From Methylobacterium sp. (GTDB taxonomy: Bacteria > Pseudomonadota > Alphaproteobacteria > Rhizobiales > Beijerinckiaceae): 64,000 nt of DNA. The stretch spans positions 1-64,000 of the forward strand of contig JADCCN010000014.1 in the NCBI GenBank assembly GCA_020252645.1, in the 5' to 3' direction. This document shows, piece after piece, positions 1-11,239 of this stretch (the first letter of the stretch is position 1; every line of letters begins with the position of its first letter). Both the position numbers and the translations under genes were made by a program. The notes under the pieces are model-generated. The model saw only the letters and a list, made by a program, of their open reading frames with translations, made no database searches and was not told the origin of the DNA.

Positions 1-78
1 CGGCACGCCATGCGCCAACGGGAAAAACGGCGCGATCCGAGCCATTTGCCGCTCGCTCAACAAAAACAACCCGCTCAT
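1..78 (-). CDS. IS5-family transposase, N-terminal fragment (cut by window edge)
   Basis: The first 26 codons from an ATG at 78 encode a peptide that starts MSGLFLLSERQMARI and continues with PFFPLAHGVP. This is the typical N-terminus of IS5-group transposases, where it precedes the DUF4096-type N-terminal domain. A GAGGAGG ribosome-binding site lies about 5 bp upstream of the ATG. The DDE catalytic domain would lie outside the window, so intactness cannot be judged. The family call rests on recalled similarity of this short segment. Confidence 0.7.
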   Translation of the reverse strand, partial: MSGLFLLSERQMARIAPFFPLAHGVP

Positions 79-140
79 CAGAACCTCCTCGAAAGGGACT
101 CTGAATCACATTCGTTCGCTGATTAATAGGTCCTGATCCT
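1..140 (-). mobile_element. IS5-family insertion sequence, right part missing beyond window edge
   Basis: The left edge holds the 5' end of an IS5-type transposase reading out of the window, preceded by about 60 bp of non-coding sequence with short AT-rich stretches. The boundary near 140 is inferred from the sequence aataggtcctgatcct, which resembles terminal repeats I associate with IS5-group elements of rhizobia, followed by TAA, a possible TNA target duplication. The other terminal repeat lies outside the window, so the boundary is uncertain. Confidence 0.5.
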
Positions 141-291
141 AAAGAAGCTTAATTTGTTCAACCATAAGGACGTTGTTCTGATTGAGCCTCGGAGCGTCAA
201 CAAACCGTCGGGTTCAAGGGCTTGAGCTGTGAGCGGAAAGGAGAAGATATCCGATTGCTTTGGAGAAACACCCTCGGCTTCGGGCTCGGAG

Positions 292-1620
292 CTACATTTC
301 GAGGCCGCAGCGGCGGCGCTCCAGCGCCGAGACCATATGAAAGCCGAGCCTGCGGAACGGTTCCGGCGCGATGCGGCTCGCGCTGCCATAGGCGCCCGAC
401 ACATCCTCCTGCGGGTTGCCCGTGACGATCATCTGGGCGAGGCGCTTGCCCAGGATCGTGCCCTTCACCACGCCCGAGCCGTTGCAGCCGGCCGAGCCAT
501 AGAGGTTCTCGTCCAGCCTCCCCCAGCGCGGCGAGCCGTTCATCGTCAGAGCCGTGGTGCCACCCCAGACAAATTCGAGCGACACGTGTTTCAATGCCGG
601 AAAGCGACGGTGGAAGTTATCCGTCAGCACGCGACGCGCCTCGGCGCGCGCCACCGGCTTCTCGTAGGAATAGAGCGACCGCACGAGGAAGCGATCCTTC
701 TCCACCCGCCGCAGGGTGGAGCCGAGGCGATGCGCCGGCAGCAATCCCCAGGTCGGTTCGCCCAGTTTCGCAGCGTCGGTTTCAGACATCGCTTCGCTGA
801 TCCCCGCAAAGGTGTAGATCATCACAATGCCATCGCGCCAATAGCCGAAATGCTTGATCGCCGGGTTGGTTGCGAGGATCACGGTCTCGGCCGAGATGCT
901 GGAATCGGCCGTTTTCAGCGTCCACATGCGGCCCCGTTCGAGGCTGTTCACCGTCGAATTCTCAAAGAGCCGCACATTCGGCGGCAGGCTGTCCGCGAGG
1001 CCGCGCACGAGTTTCGCCGGCTGCAGCAGATAGCCCTCGGCGGTGCGGATGCCGCAGCGATAGTAGCGGCTGCCGGTGACAGCCTCCATGCCGGCAGCAT
1101 CGAGCGCGACATGCTCGAACCCATGCGCCTTCGCCCCCTCGATCATGCCGCGCACCTTCTCCGCGCCGCGTGCGGTCGCCGCCCCGGTGATGCGCCCCAC
1201 CCGTTCGATGTCGCAGGCGAAGCCGTGGGTTTCCATGGCCGAAAGCAACGCGGCGAAGCCCTCGGCCGTCAGCGCATTCACGCGCTCGGCACGATCCATC
1301 TGCGCAAGTGAGAGCCCGATCTTGCTGTCGCGCGAATTGGTGAAACCGGAATTTCGGCCCGAGGAGCCTTCGCCCACCTCCGTGCCTTCGAGCACGATGA
1401 TCTCCGCCTCCGGCGCGAGTTCGGCGAGATGGCGAGCGGCGGCCAGGCCCGTATAGCCCGCGCCGACAACCGCATAGCGCGCCGAGAGCGCGCCACGCGC
1501 CGGAGGCTTCGGCGCGCGGCTTGGCAGCATGCGATTCCAGCCGCAGGGCTCGTGGTGGATGGGAAGAGGAGAGCGGGGCATCGGGCGGGGCATATCCATG
1601 GCTGACCGGCACTCGATCAT
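292..1620 (-). CDS. FAD-dependent oxidoreductase (DAO / PuuB-like)
   Basis: A 442-residue flavoprotein of the DAO (glycine/D-amino-acid oxidase) superfamily, expected to oxidise a C-N bond of an amine or amino acid in the cytoplasm. The dinucleotide-binding motif GAGYTGLAAARHLAE lies near residue 54, followed by the EGTEVGEGSSGRNSG segment seen in gamma-glutamylputrescine oxidase-like proteins. The C-terminal part has the YGSAGCNGSGV segment that closes the flavin site in this group. The start is uncertain: roughly 45 residues precede the Rossmann fold and no clear ribosome-binding site was seen; ATG codons at 1599 or 1593 are alternatives. It is divergent from the oxidoreductase at 1739 across a 118-bp gap, so a shared promoter region is likely. 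The substrate cannot be read from sequence. Confidence 0.85.
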   Translation of the reverse strand: MIECRSAMDMPRPMPRSPLPIHHEPCGWNRMLPSRAPKPPARGALSARYAVVGAGYTGLAAARHLAELAPEAEIIVLEGTEVGEGSSGRNSGFTNSRDSKIGLSLAQMDRAERVNALTAEGFAALLSAMETHGFACDIERVGRITGAATARGAEKVRGMIEGAKAHGFEHVALDAAGMEAVTGSRYYRCGIRTAEGYLLQPAKLVRGLADSLPPNVRLFENSTVNSLERGRMWTLKTADSSISAETVILATNPAIKHFGYWRDGIVMIYTFAGISEAMSETDAAKLGEPTWGLLPAHRLGSTLRRVEKDRFLVRSLYSYEKPVARAEARRVLTDNFHRRFPALKHVSLEFVWGGTTALTMNGSPRWGRLDENLYGSAGCNGSGVVKGTILGKRLAQMIVTGNPQEDVSGAYGSASRIAPEPFRRLGFHMVSALERRRCGLEM

Positions 1621-1738
1621 ATTCGGGACCGGCTGAAAACTGCCGTTTCCCTGAATGAACCGATCACAACTTTTGATATGACGTCGGCAAATCGTTTGAT
1701 AGCCTCATGCGGCCTGGGGGAAGCTGGCAGGAGGGAAT

Positions 1739-3055
1739 GTGCCGATCTCGATGGAAGCCTTTGCGCCCTCGCCTTCATTGCCGGAGGCGGTGGATGTTGC
1801 GATCATTGGCGGGGGAATCATCGGCATCACTGCTGCGCTGGAACTCGCCGAGCGGGGCGTTTCGGTCGCCGTCTGCGAGAAGGGCGATGTCGGGCACGAG
1901 CAATCCGGCCGCAACTGGGGCTGGGTGCGGGTGATGGGCCGCGACCCCGGCGAAATTCCCATGGCGCTCGAATCCCAGCGCCTGTGGGAGGCCATGGACA
2001 AGCGCATCGGCGCGGATGTCGGCTTCAGGCGATCGGGCATCGTCTATCTTGCGGATACCGAAGCCGGAATGGCAAAGCACGCGGAATGGCTGGGCCATGC
2101 CGCGCCCTACCAGCTTGGCACGCGCCTGTTGCGCGGCGCGGAGCTGGCCTCCGTGGTGCCGGGCATGAAGCGCAACTTCGCGGGCGGACTTTACACCCCG
2201 CTGGATGCGCGCGCCGAACCCTTCCGCGCCGTGCCGGCCATTGCAAAGCGTGTCATCGAACTCGGCGGCCACGTGCTCACGGGCTGCGCCGTGCGCGGGC
2301 TCGATATTCAGGGCGGGCGCGTCACGGGGGTCGTCACGGAAAGGGGCCGCATCCGCTGCCAGCGCGCGGTGCTCGCGGGCGGGGCCTGGAGCCGACTTTT
2401 CCTCGCCAATCTCGGCATTGATTTCCCCCAGCTCAAGGTGCGCGGCTCGGTGATGCGCACGAAGCCGATGGGCGGCACCCCGGAATTCGCCGTGGGCGCG
2501 AGCGACTTCGCCTTCCGCAAGCGCGCGGATGGCGGCTATTCCATCGCGCATCGCGGGGCGAGCGTGGCCGAGATCGTGCCCGACAGTTTCCGCCTGTTCG
2601 GGGATTTTGTCCCCGCCCTCGTCAAGCAGCGGCACGAATTGCGGCTGCGCGCGCGCCGCCATTTCCTTGATGAGTGGAACATGCCGCGGCGCTGGTCGCT
2701 GGACGAGAAAACGCCGTTCGAGGCCGTGCGCGTGCTCGATCCCGCGCCGGATCAGGGCATTCTCGACGAGGCGAAGCGCAATCTCGTTGCGGCTTTCCCG
2801 GCTTTCGCAGGCGCGGAGATTGCCGCGAGCTGGGCGGGCTTCATGGATGCCACGCCCGATGCGGTGCCGGTGATCGGGGAGGTGCCGCGCCTGCCGGGCT
2901 TCATCATCGCCACGGGCTTTTCCGGCCATGGCTTCGGCATCGGGCCGGGGGCAGGCCGGGCGGTGGCGGCGCTGGCGACGGGTGCCGCGCCGGGCCTCGA
3001 CATGCGGCCTTTCCGGCTCGACCGGTTCGCCCGCCTCCAGCGCACAACCCACTGA
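1739..3055 (+). CDS. FAD-dependent oxidoreductase (DAO family)
   Basis: A 438-residue DAO-superfamily flavoprotein. The FAD motif IIGGGIIGITAALELAERG is near residue 22, then EKGDVGHEQSGRNWGWVR, typical of D-amino-acid dehydrogenase-like proteins in transporter-linked cassettes. The C-terminus carries IIATGFSGHGFGIGPGAGRA, the glycine-rich segment contacting the flavin. It is the first gene of a plus-strand run with the next oxidoreductase, an SDR and a Dpp-type importer, which suggests oxidation of an imported amino acid, opine or modified amine. The next gene shares the same C-terminal FSGHGFGIGP motif, so the two look like diverged tandem paralogues. Substrate unknown. Confidence 0.87.
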   Translation: MPISMEAFAPSPSLPEAVDVAIIGGGIIGITAALELAERGVSVAVCEKGDVGHEQSGRNWGWVRVMGRDPGEIPMALESQRLWEAMDKRIGADVGFRRSGIVYLADTEAGMAKHAEWLGHAAPYQLGTRLLRGAELASVVPGMKRNFAGGLYTPLDARAEPFRAVPAIAKRVIELGGHVLTGCAVRGLDIQGGRVTGVVTERGRIRCQRAVLAGGAWSRLFLANLGIDFPQLKVRGSVMRTKPMGGTPEFAVGASDFAFRKRADGGYSIAHRGASVAEIVPDSFRLFGDFVPALVKQRHELRLRARRHFLDEWNMPRRWSLDEKTPFEAVRVLDPAPDQGILDEAKRNLVAAFPAFAGAEIAASWAGFMDATPDAVPVIGEVPRLPGFIIATGFSGHGFGIGPGAGRAVAALATGAAPGLDMRPFRLDRFARLQRTTH

Positions 3056-3093
3056 AGCGATGGAGGGTATCCGCCCATGACAGATTTCGCAGC

Positions 3094-4245
3094 ATGACCA
3101 GGATCGCGATTGTCGGCGGGGGGATCACAGGGCTGGCGACGGCCCATGCCCTTGCCGCGCGCGGCGCTTCGGTCTCGCTGTTCGAGGCGAGGCGGCTCGG
3201 CGCGATGGCCTCGACCTGGACGCTCGGCGGCGTGCGCCAATCCGGTCGCGACCCCGCCGAATTGCCGCTGGCGCGCTTAGCGATCGAACGCTGGTCGCGG
3301 CTGGATGAAGTGCTCGGCGCGCCGACCGGCTATCGTCGCAAGGGCAATCTTCGGCTCGCCCGCGACATGGCCGAGATTGAAACGCTGCGCACGATGGTCG
3401 CGGCGCAGCGCGCAAGGGGCCTGTCGCTGGAATTTCTGGAGAGCCGCGCGGATATCCGTGCCATAGCTCCGGCGATCGGCGAGGGCGTGCTGGCCGCGAG
3501 TTTCTGCGCGAGCGATGGCCACGCCGATCCCGATATGACGATCGCCGCCTATGCGACCGCGCTGAGCCGCATGGGCGTGACGATCGGGGAGGGCGCGCCC
3601 ATCCATCGGCTCATCACGGAGAAGGGGCGGGTGACCGGGCTCGAAACGGCGGCGGGTATCGTGGAGGCCGATGCGGTGGTGCTCGCGGCGGGCATCCATG
3701 CGCCGGCCCTGCTTGCGCCGCTCGGGATCGATCTGCCGATGGCGGCGAAGCGCGTCTGCGTTCTGCGGACGGTGGCGGCAGCGCCGGCCTTCGAGCAGGT
3801 TTTCGGCGTCGCGAATGCGGATTGCGCCGGCCGGCAGGAGATCGGTGGCGCGTTCCGCATCACCACGGGCATCGGCGACTGGCCCGGCGACCCCGCGCGC
3901 TGGACCGAGGATGCCCTGCGCCCGCCGCTTTCGACAATCACGGAACTGATCGACCGCACCGTGCCCCTGCTGCCATTGCTGGGAGGTCTCGGCCTCGAGA
4001 AATGCTGGGGCGGGCTCATCGATCTTACGCCCGATGCGCTGCCGGTGCTCGATGCGCCGGCCGCATGGCCGGGCCTCGTCATCGGCGCGGGCTTTTCCGG
4101 CCATGGCTTCGGCATCGGGCCGGTCAGCGGGGAAATCCTCGCCGCGCTCGCCTTGCGGGAGGCCACACCTTTAGCGCTCGAACCCTTCCGCCTTGCGCGC
4201 TTCGCGAGCCTTTCGGGGCAGGCGCCCCTGGCCTTGCACGGATAA
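3094..4245 (+). CDS. FAD-dependent oxidoreductase (DAO family), second tandem copy
   Basis: A 383-residue DAO-family flavoprotein. The start at 3094 is chosen because the protein begins MTRIAIVGGGITGLATAHAL, which places the FAD-binding GGGITG motif a few residues from the N-terminus as is usual. The segment WTLGGVRQSGRDPAELPLA parallels the SGRNWGWVRVMGRDPGEIP of the preceding gene, and the C-terminal GAGFSGHGFGIGPVSGEIL matches it too, supporting a gene duplication. It starts 38 bp after the previous stop and ends 5 bp before the SDR. Its role is probably oxidation of an amine-type substrate delivered by the adjacent importer; the exact reaction is unknown. Confidence 0.87.
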   Translation: MTRIAIVGGGITGLATAHALAARGASVSLFEARRLGAMASTWTLGGVRQSGRDPAELPLARLAIERWSRLDEVLGAPTGYRRKGNLRLARDMAEIETLRTMVAAQRARGLSLEFLESRADIRAIAPAIGEGVLAASFCASDGHADPDMTIAAYATALSRMGVTIGEGAPIHRLITEKGRVTGLETAAGIVEADAVVLAAGIHAPALLAPLGIDLPMAAKRVCVLRTVAAAPAFEQVFGVANADCAGRQEIGGAFRITTGIGDWPGDPARWTEDALRPPLSTITELIDRTVPLLPLLGGLGLEKCWGGLIDLTPDALPVLDAPAAWPGLVIGAGFSGHGFGIGPVSGEILAALALREATPLALEPFRLARFASLSGQAPLALHG

Positions 4246-4250
4246 GAGCC

Positions 4251-4961
4251 ATGCTGGACCCTGCCGGACGTGTCATTCTGGTTTCCGGCGCGAGCCGCGG
4301 CATCGGCCGTGCCATTGCCGAGGAACTCCACCGGCAGGGCTATGCCGTGAGCCTCGGCGTGCGAGACCCTGCGAAGCTCGCGGGCGAACTCGCGGGCCGG
4401 AATCAGGCGCGGCTTCACATCGCGCGCTTCATTGCCGAGGATTGGACGACGCACAGGAGCTGGATCGATGCGGCGGCGGCGCGCTTCGGCCGGATCGACG
4501 GGCTCGTGAACAATGCCGGCACGCATTCGAAAATGACACTCCGCGCGCCGGATGAGGCAGAACTGGATCGCGTCTGGGCCATCAACTGCAAGGCGCCGCT
4601 CAGCCTCATCCATTGCGCTCTGCCGCATCTCGAGGCGAGCGGGACGGGGCGGATCGTCAACATCGCCTCGCTCTCGGGCAAGCGCGTGCGCAACGACATG
4701 GTGGCCTACAACATGTCGAAATTCGCGCTGATGGCGCTGAACCACGCCGCGCGCCGCATCGGCTGGGAGAAGGGCGTGCGCGCCACCGCCATCTGCCCCT
4801 CGTTTGTTTCCACCGACATGTCGGTGGGCGCGACCTTCCCCTTCGACGAGATGACGACCCCGCAGGAGATCGCGCGGCTCGCGGCCACGGCCATCGGCCT
4901 GCCGAACAATGCGGTCGTCGCGGAAATGCTTGTGAACTGCCGGCTCGAGGATACTCTGTAA
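4251..4961 (+). CDS. SDR-family NAD(P)-dependent oxidoreductase
   Basis: A 236-residue classical short-chain dehydrogenase. The cofactor motif GASRGIGRAIAE is near residue 14, NNAG near residue 87, the catalytic serine lies in NIASLSG, and the YNMSK segment gives the YxxxK pair. The ATG at 4251 follows the preceding stop by 5 bp, so the gene is probably co-translated with the oxidoreductases. In this setting it may reduce or oxidise the carbonyl product of the flavoenzymes, but this is inference. Confidence 0.88.
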   Translation: MLDPAGRVILVSGASRGIGRAIAEELHRQGYAVSLGVRDPAKLAGELAGRNQARLHIARFIAEDWTTHRSWIDAAAARFGRIDGLVNNAGTHSKMTLRAPDEAELDRVWAINCKAPLSLIHCALPHLEASGTGRIVNIASLSGKRVRNDMVAYNMSKFALMALNHAARRIGWEKGVRATAICPSFVSTDMSVGATFPFDEMTTPQEIARLAATAIGLPNNAVVAEMLVNCRLEDTL

Positions 4962-5004
4962 CCCAAGGGCGGCGCGAGACTGCCAGAAACGAAGGAGAGA
5001 CAGG

Positions 5005-6555
5005 ATGAGGAAATCATGGCTTCTGGGGAGCGCGGTCGCGGCTCTCCTGTGTGCGGGGCCCGCGCTCGCGCAGAAAACGACGCTGATCGTGGGCATGCAG
5101 ACGCAGGATGCGGGCGTGCTCGATCCGCATCTCAATTCCGGCACGCCCGGCAAGGCGCTGATGAACTGGATGTTCAACGGCCTTGTGCGCATCAAGCCGG
5201 GTCAGGCCTCGCCGGACTATATCGAGCCGGATATCGCCGAGAGCTGGACCTCCTCGCCCGATGGCAAGGAATGGACCTTCAAGCTGCGCCAGGGCGTGCA
5301 ATGCCACCATGATGGCGGCGAATTCACCTCGGAAGATGCGGTCTATTCGCTGAACCGCGCCGCCACGAAGGAGACTTCCACCTTCTCCTCGGATTATGCC
5401 GCCTTCGACAAGGTGGAGGCGGTGGACAAATACACCGTCAGGATCACGCTGAAGAACGCCATTCCGAGCCTGCTGGGGCAGGTGATGAACTACCATGGCG
5501 GCAACATGGTGTGCAAAAAGGCCGCGGAAGCCCTGGGCAAGGATGGCTTCGGCAAGAAGCCGACCGGCACCGGCCCCTTCATGTTCGCGGAATATGTGCC
5601 GCAGCAATATGTGAAGCTCGTGGCGAACCCGAAATACTTCCGCGGCGAACCGAAGCTCAAAGAGATCCTCTATCGCTTCATCCCGTCCGACGCCGCGCGT
5701 GACCTCGCGCTGCAGGCCGGCGAGATCGACCTGATGATCGGCCGGCAGGAGCAGGCCTGGGTGGATCGTGTCAGCCGCACCCCTGGATTGAAGGTGATCA
5801 CCTTCGGACCGGCGGAGATGTCGGTGATTCATCTCAACATGATGCAGCCGCCGCTCGACAATCTGAAGGTGCGCCAGGCCGTGGCGCATGCCATCGATCG
5901 CGCGGGCATCCATCGTTTCCGCGGCGTTTCGATCTCCCGGCCGGCGGTGTCTGTGGTGCCCTCGGGCTATTTCGGCACGCATGAAACGGCGCCGCTGCTG
6001 CCGCATGACATCAACAAGGCGAGGGCGCTTCTCACCGAAGCCGGCTTCCCCAATGGCATCACGCTGAAGGCGATCCACACCACCCTGCCGGGCATGATGG
6101 GCTTCATGGAGGCAACCCAGGCCCAACTGAAGCGCGCGGGCATCAATCTCGACATCACGCCCGTGGAGCACCCGACCTTCCACCAGCAGATCCGGCAGGA
6201 TCTTTCGCAGGTCGTGCATTTCCAGGCGGCGCGCTTCCCCATCGCGGATGTCTATCTCACGCAGTTCTTCCATTCGCGCTCGATCGTGAAGACGCCAACG
6301 GCCGTGACGAACTTCTCGCATTGCAAGGTGGCGGATGCGGAAATCGATGCCGCCCGCACCGAGCAGGACCAGGCAAAGCAGGTGGCGCTCTGGAAGGCTG
6401 CGCAGGAGAAGATCATCGCCGAGGTCTGCGCCGTTCCGGTGAACGAGATGCTGATGAACTGGGCGCATCGCGACAATCTCGACCTTGGCTATGAGCTGAA
6501 GGGCTCGCTGAACCTCGGCCCGCCGATCACCGAGAACACGCGCTTCACGCGGTGA
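5005..6555 (+). CDS. ABC transporter periplasmic substrate-binding protein (peptide/opine family 5)
   Basis: A 516-residue solute-binding protein of the SBP_bac_5 (DppA/OppA) family. A signal peptide is visible at residues 1-22, ending in ALAQ before the mature start. The mature part has features of the family such as GLVRIKPGQ and IEPDIAESWTSSPDGKEWTFKLRQGV written across the first lobe. A GAAGGAGAG ribosome-binding site precedes the ATG. It delivers substrate to the permeases encoded next. A 9-bp hairpin with a T-rich tail follows the stop and probably lets this gene be expressed more strongly than the membrane components. Ligand unknown; the linked oxidoreductases favour an amino-acid-like compound. 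Confidence 0.92.
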   Translation: MRKSWLLGSAVAALLCAGPALAQKTTLIVGMQTQDAGVLDPHLNSGTPGKALMNWMFNGLVRIKPGQASPDYIEPDIAESWTSSPDGKEWTFKLRQGVQCHHDGGEFTSEDAVYSLNRAATKETSTFSSDYAAFDKVEAVDKYTVRITLKNAIPSLLGQVMNYHGGNMVCKKAAEALGKDGFGKKPTGTGPFMFAEYVPQQYVKLVANPKYFRGEPKLKEILYRFIPSDAARDLALQAGEIDLMIGRQEQAWVDRVSRTPGLKVITFGPAEMSVIHLNMMQPPLDNLKVRQAVAHAIDRAGIHRFRGVSISRPAVSVVPSGYFGTHETAPLLPHDINKARALLTEAGFPNGITLKAIHTTLPGMMGFMEATQAQLKRAGINLDITPVEHPTFHQQIRQDLSQVVHFQAARFPIADVYLTQFFHSRSIVKTPTAVTNFSHCKVADAEIDAARTEQDQAKQVALWKAAQEKIIAEVCAVPVNEMLMNWAHRDNLDLGYELKGSLNLGPPITENTRFTR

Positions 6556-6564
6556 TGCATATCC

Positions 6565-6593
6565 GGGCGGGCCAGAGGGCCCGCCCTTTCTTT
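6565..6593 (+). terminator. hairpin with T-rich tail between binding protein and permease genes
   Basis: GGGCGGGCC and GGCCCGCCC form a perfect 9-bp stem with an AGAG loop, followed by TTTCTTT. It lies between the binding-protein stop and the first permease. As in many ABC importer operons, a partial terminator or 3'-end stabiliser here would raise the level of binding protein relative to permease. Confidence 0.65.
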
Positions 6594-6613
6594 CCCGGGG
6601 GTTCAGGGCCGGA

Positions 6614-7552
6614 ATGGGTGCCTTTCTCGTCAAGCGTCTGATGTTCGCGATTGTCACGCTGTTTGCCGTGCTGACGCTGGTTTTCATCGTCATCCGCATC
6701 GTGCCGGGCGATCCGGCTCTGGTGATCCTCGGCGATCAGGCGGATGCCGCCGCGATCGCCGCGCTGCAGAAGCGCCTCGGGATCGACCGGCCGCTTTTCG
6801 AGCAATACATCTCCTTCCTCGCCGGTGCCGTGCGCGGTGACTGGGGCACGTCGCTGGTCACCGGCCGGCCGGTTCTGGTCGAGGTGATGGCCGTGCTGCC
6901 CTGGACGCTCGAACTGACGGCGGTGTCGCTCGTTCTGGGTGCGGCCGTCGGCGTGCCGCTCGGCGCCTGGGCGGCGATCAACCGCAATCGCATGCCCGAT
7001 TACGTCACACGAATCCTCTCGCTGATCGGCTTGTCCTTCCCGCCCTTTGTCTCGGCAATCCTGCTGCTGATCGGTTTCTCGCTGGCCCTGCGCTGGTTCC
7101 CGGTCATCAGTTCCAATCGCGGCACGCCCTGGGAGTGGTTCCAGTCCATCGCGCTGCCGGCCGTCAATCTCGGGCTCATCATGGCGGCCTATATCACGCG
7201 CGTGACGCGCTCGGCGATGCTCGAGGTGATGCAGGAGGATTATGTGCGCACCGCTCGCGCCAAGGGCGTGCCGTGGCGTGTCATCGTCTGGCGGCACGCG
7301 CTGAGGAATGCGCTCATCCCCGTGGTGACGATCGTGGGGCTCTATCTCTCGATCCTCATCGGCAATTCGGTGCTGACGGAGATCGTCTTCAATCGCCCCG
7401 GCCTCGGAAAGCTGATCATCGGGGCGTTGAGCCAGCGCGATTACATGATGCTCCAGGGCATGATGGTGATCTACACGCTGATCGTGGTGGTGGTGAACAT
7501 GCTGACGGATATCGTTTATGCGATCGTCGATCCAAGGGTAAAGCTCTCATGA
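6614..7552 (+). CDS. ABC transporter permease, DppB-like
   Basis: A 312-residue inner-membrane permease of the BPD_transp_1 family with about six hydrophobic segments, the first at residues 8-30. The EAA-type cytoplasmic loop that contacts the ATPase is visible around residues 210-235 (VRTARAKGVPWRVIVWRHAL). The C-terminus [11 protein letters not shown] is characteristic of DppB/OppB proteins. The stop overlaps the next start in ATGA, indicating translational coupling with the second permease. Confidence 0.92.
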   Translation: MGAFLVKRLMFAIVTLFAVLTLVFIVIRIVPGDPALVILGDQADAAAIAALQKRLGIDRPLFEQYISFLAGAVRGDWGTSLVTGRPVLVEVMAVLPWTLELTAVSLVLGAAVGVPLGAWAAINRNRMPDYVTRILSLIGLSFPPFVSAILLLIGFSLALRWFPVISSNRGTPWEWFQSIALPAVNLGLIMAAYITRVTRSAMLEVMQEDYVRTARAKGVPWRVIVWRHALRNALIPVVTIVGLYLSILIGNSVLTEIVFNRPGLGKLIIGALSQRDYMMLQGMMVIYTLIVVVVNMLTDIVYAIVDPRVKLS

Positions 7553-8435
7553 GCCACTCGATCCACGACGCTCCCGCCGCTTCGCCCGGCCGCTATCGCT
7601 GGCTTACGACGACCATCCGCGCCTTCAATGCCAACAAGACCTCGTGGCTGGGCCTCGCGGTGTTCCTGATCGTCCTGCTGCTTGCGATCCTCGCGCCCTG
7701 GATATCCCCGCATGATCCGGTGGAGCAGGATGTCTTCTCGAAGCTGAAGGCGCCCTTCGACACTTACTATCTCGGCACGGATTATTTCGGCCGCGATATC
7801 CTCTCGCGCCTGCTCTACGGCGCGCGCATCTCGCTCGTGATCGGCATCGCCTCCACGGCGATCGCACTGGTCATCGGCTCGGCCATCGGCATCATCGCCG
7901 GCTGGTATGGCGGGCGGCTCGACATCATCGTGATGCAGATGATGGACATGCTGCTCGCGTTCCCCTCACTCATCCTCGGGCTCATCCTCGTGGCGATGCT
8001 CGGCCCCTCGGTGACGAATATCGTGATCGCGATCGCCATCACCTCCATCCCTTCCTTCGCCCGCATCGCCCGCGCGCCCACGATCGCCATCAAGGAGCGC
8101 GAATTCATCGATGCCGGGCGTTCGCTGGGCTTCTCGGATGCGCGACTGATGCTGCGCCACGTGCTGCCGAACATCTTCCCGGAAATCCTCGTCATGGGCT
8201 CGCTCTGGCTCGCCAGCGCCATCCGCACGGAAGCCTCGCTCGCTTTTGTCGGTCTCGGCGTGAAGCCGCCCATCCCCACCTGGGGCGGGATGATCCGCGA
8301 GGGCTTCGAGAACATTCTCGACAGCTACTGGCTGGTGCTCGCGCCGAGCATCGCGATCCTCCTCGTGGTCTTTGCGCTGAACATCCTCGGCGACGGCCTG
8401 CGCGACGCCATCGACCCCAAGCTGAAGGGCGAGCG

Positions 8436-8439
<4 letters not shown>
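7549..8439 (+). CDS. ABC transporter permease, DppC-like
   Basis: A 296-residue DppC/OppC-type permease. The ATG at 7549 overlaps the preceding stop (ATGA). The N-terminal cytoplasmic tail is followed by a membrane segment near residues 33-55, then the family signature [22 protein letters not shown], and the EAA loop with [26 protein letters not shown]. It ends IDPKLKGER, and its stop overlaps the ATPase start. It pairs with the DppB-like subunit to form the membrane channel. Confidence 0.93.
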
Positions 8440-10253
<1,814 letters not shown>

Positions 10254-10438
10254 GGAACAGGCGAATCGCGCGGAAACAGGAGGAAAAATGGCGCGCGTGA
10301 GAGGATGGAGCCGGCAAACGTGATGTGCTTGTTCTTCGCTGCTTTCGGGGGCAGGACCGATGAAAATCGGGTGCGAAGCTGGTTTTCGGGGGCCTGAGGC
10401 AGGATGGCGATAACCGGGTTTTTCCCGCTGATCCATAC

Positions 10439-11236
10439 TCAGCGTTTCACGCTGCGCGCGATCTGGTCTGCGATCAGCCGCGCAACGGAAGCGGCCTGCT
10501 CGACAGCGAGGAGATGTGCGGCGGGGTTCAGGACAGCAAGGCGCGCATGGCGAAGCTGGTCGCGCAGGAATTCAGACATCGAAACCGGCGTCGCAGGGTC
10601 CTGCTGTCCGGCGACAACAAGGGTCTGAACCGAGATATCCGGCAACAGCGCGCGAAGGTCCATCCGCGCAATGGCCTCGCAGCAGGCGGCATAGCCCTCT
10701 GCGTCATTCGTGACGAAATCTCGTGAAATCACGCCAATCGCCGACGGATTGGCCTCGAGATAACCCGGGGTGAACCAGCGCTCGAGCGTTGCCGCGAGAA
10801 TCGCTCCGGTCCCCTCGCGCCGGACAAGCGCGGCGCGATCGAGCCAGGCTTGCGCGGGCGGCATATGCGCCGTGGTCGCCATCAGCGTGAGCGAAGCCAG
10901 CCGGTGCGGATAGAGGGCAGCCAAAGCCTGCCCGGTCATGCCACCGAGCGACAACCCCGCAAAATGCACGCGCTCCAGCGCGAGATGATCGAGGATAGCG
11001 ATCGCATCCTCCGCAAGATCGGCGATTTCGAATGCCGCCCGGCCCTTCCTGCGGGAGGCGCCGTGGCCGCGTGTATCGTAGCGGATGCAGCGAAAATCCG
11101 GTGCGAGTTCCTCCACGACGGCATCCCACATGCGGTGGGTAGTGCCGAGCGAGTTGGAAAACAGGATGGCAGGCCGATCGGGCGGGCCTGCCTCCGTGAC
11201 GAAAAGGGTCGCCGAGGGCGTTTCAATGAAGGGCAT
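10439..11236 (-). CDS. pcaD: 3-oxoadipate enol-lactonase
   Basis: A 265-residue alpha/beta hydrolase that opens 3-oxoadipate enol-lactone to 3-oxoadipate, the step after muconolactone isomerase. The nucleophile elbow GLSLGGM puts the serine at residue 96, the acid lies in AGQQDPATP and the histidine in NPAAHLLAVEQ near the C-terminus. The segment FSNSLGTTHRMWDAVVEEL is typical of PcaD. It is the last gene of the livKHMGF run, only 3 bp after livF, so its expression is tied to the transporter rather than to the cat genes. This is the enzyme missing from the cat/ben operon, which supports one shared regulon. Confidence 0.9.
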   Translation of the reverse strand: MPFIETPSATLFVTEAGPPDRPAILFSNSLGTTHRMWDAVVEELAPDFRCIRYDTRGHGASRRKGRAAFEIADLAEDAIAILDHLALERVHFAGLSLGGMTGQALAALYPHRLASLTLMATTAHMPPAQAWLDRAALVRREGTGAILAATLERWFTPGYLEANPSAIGVISRDFVTNDAEGYAACCEAIARMDLRALLPDISVQTLVVAGQQDPATPVSMSEFLRDQLRHARLAVLNPAAHLLAVEQAASVARLIADQIARSVKR

Positions 11237-11239
11237 CGA

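Noticed and set aside
3549-5195. A 548-codon minus-strand frame over the oxidoreductase and SDR genes
   Set aside because: It is a GC-rich shadow; the plus-strand proteins have conserved motifs across the same region.
10288-10323. A strong AGGAGG ribosome-binding site with a 12-codon ORF after the Dpp ATPase gene
   Set aside because: The peptide is only 11 residues, has no recognisable features and no follow-on gene; it may be the remnant of a lost gene, but there is no way to support that here.
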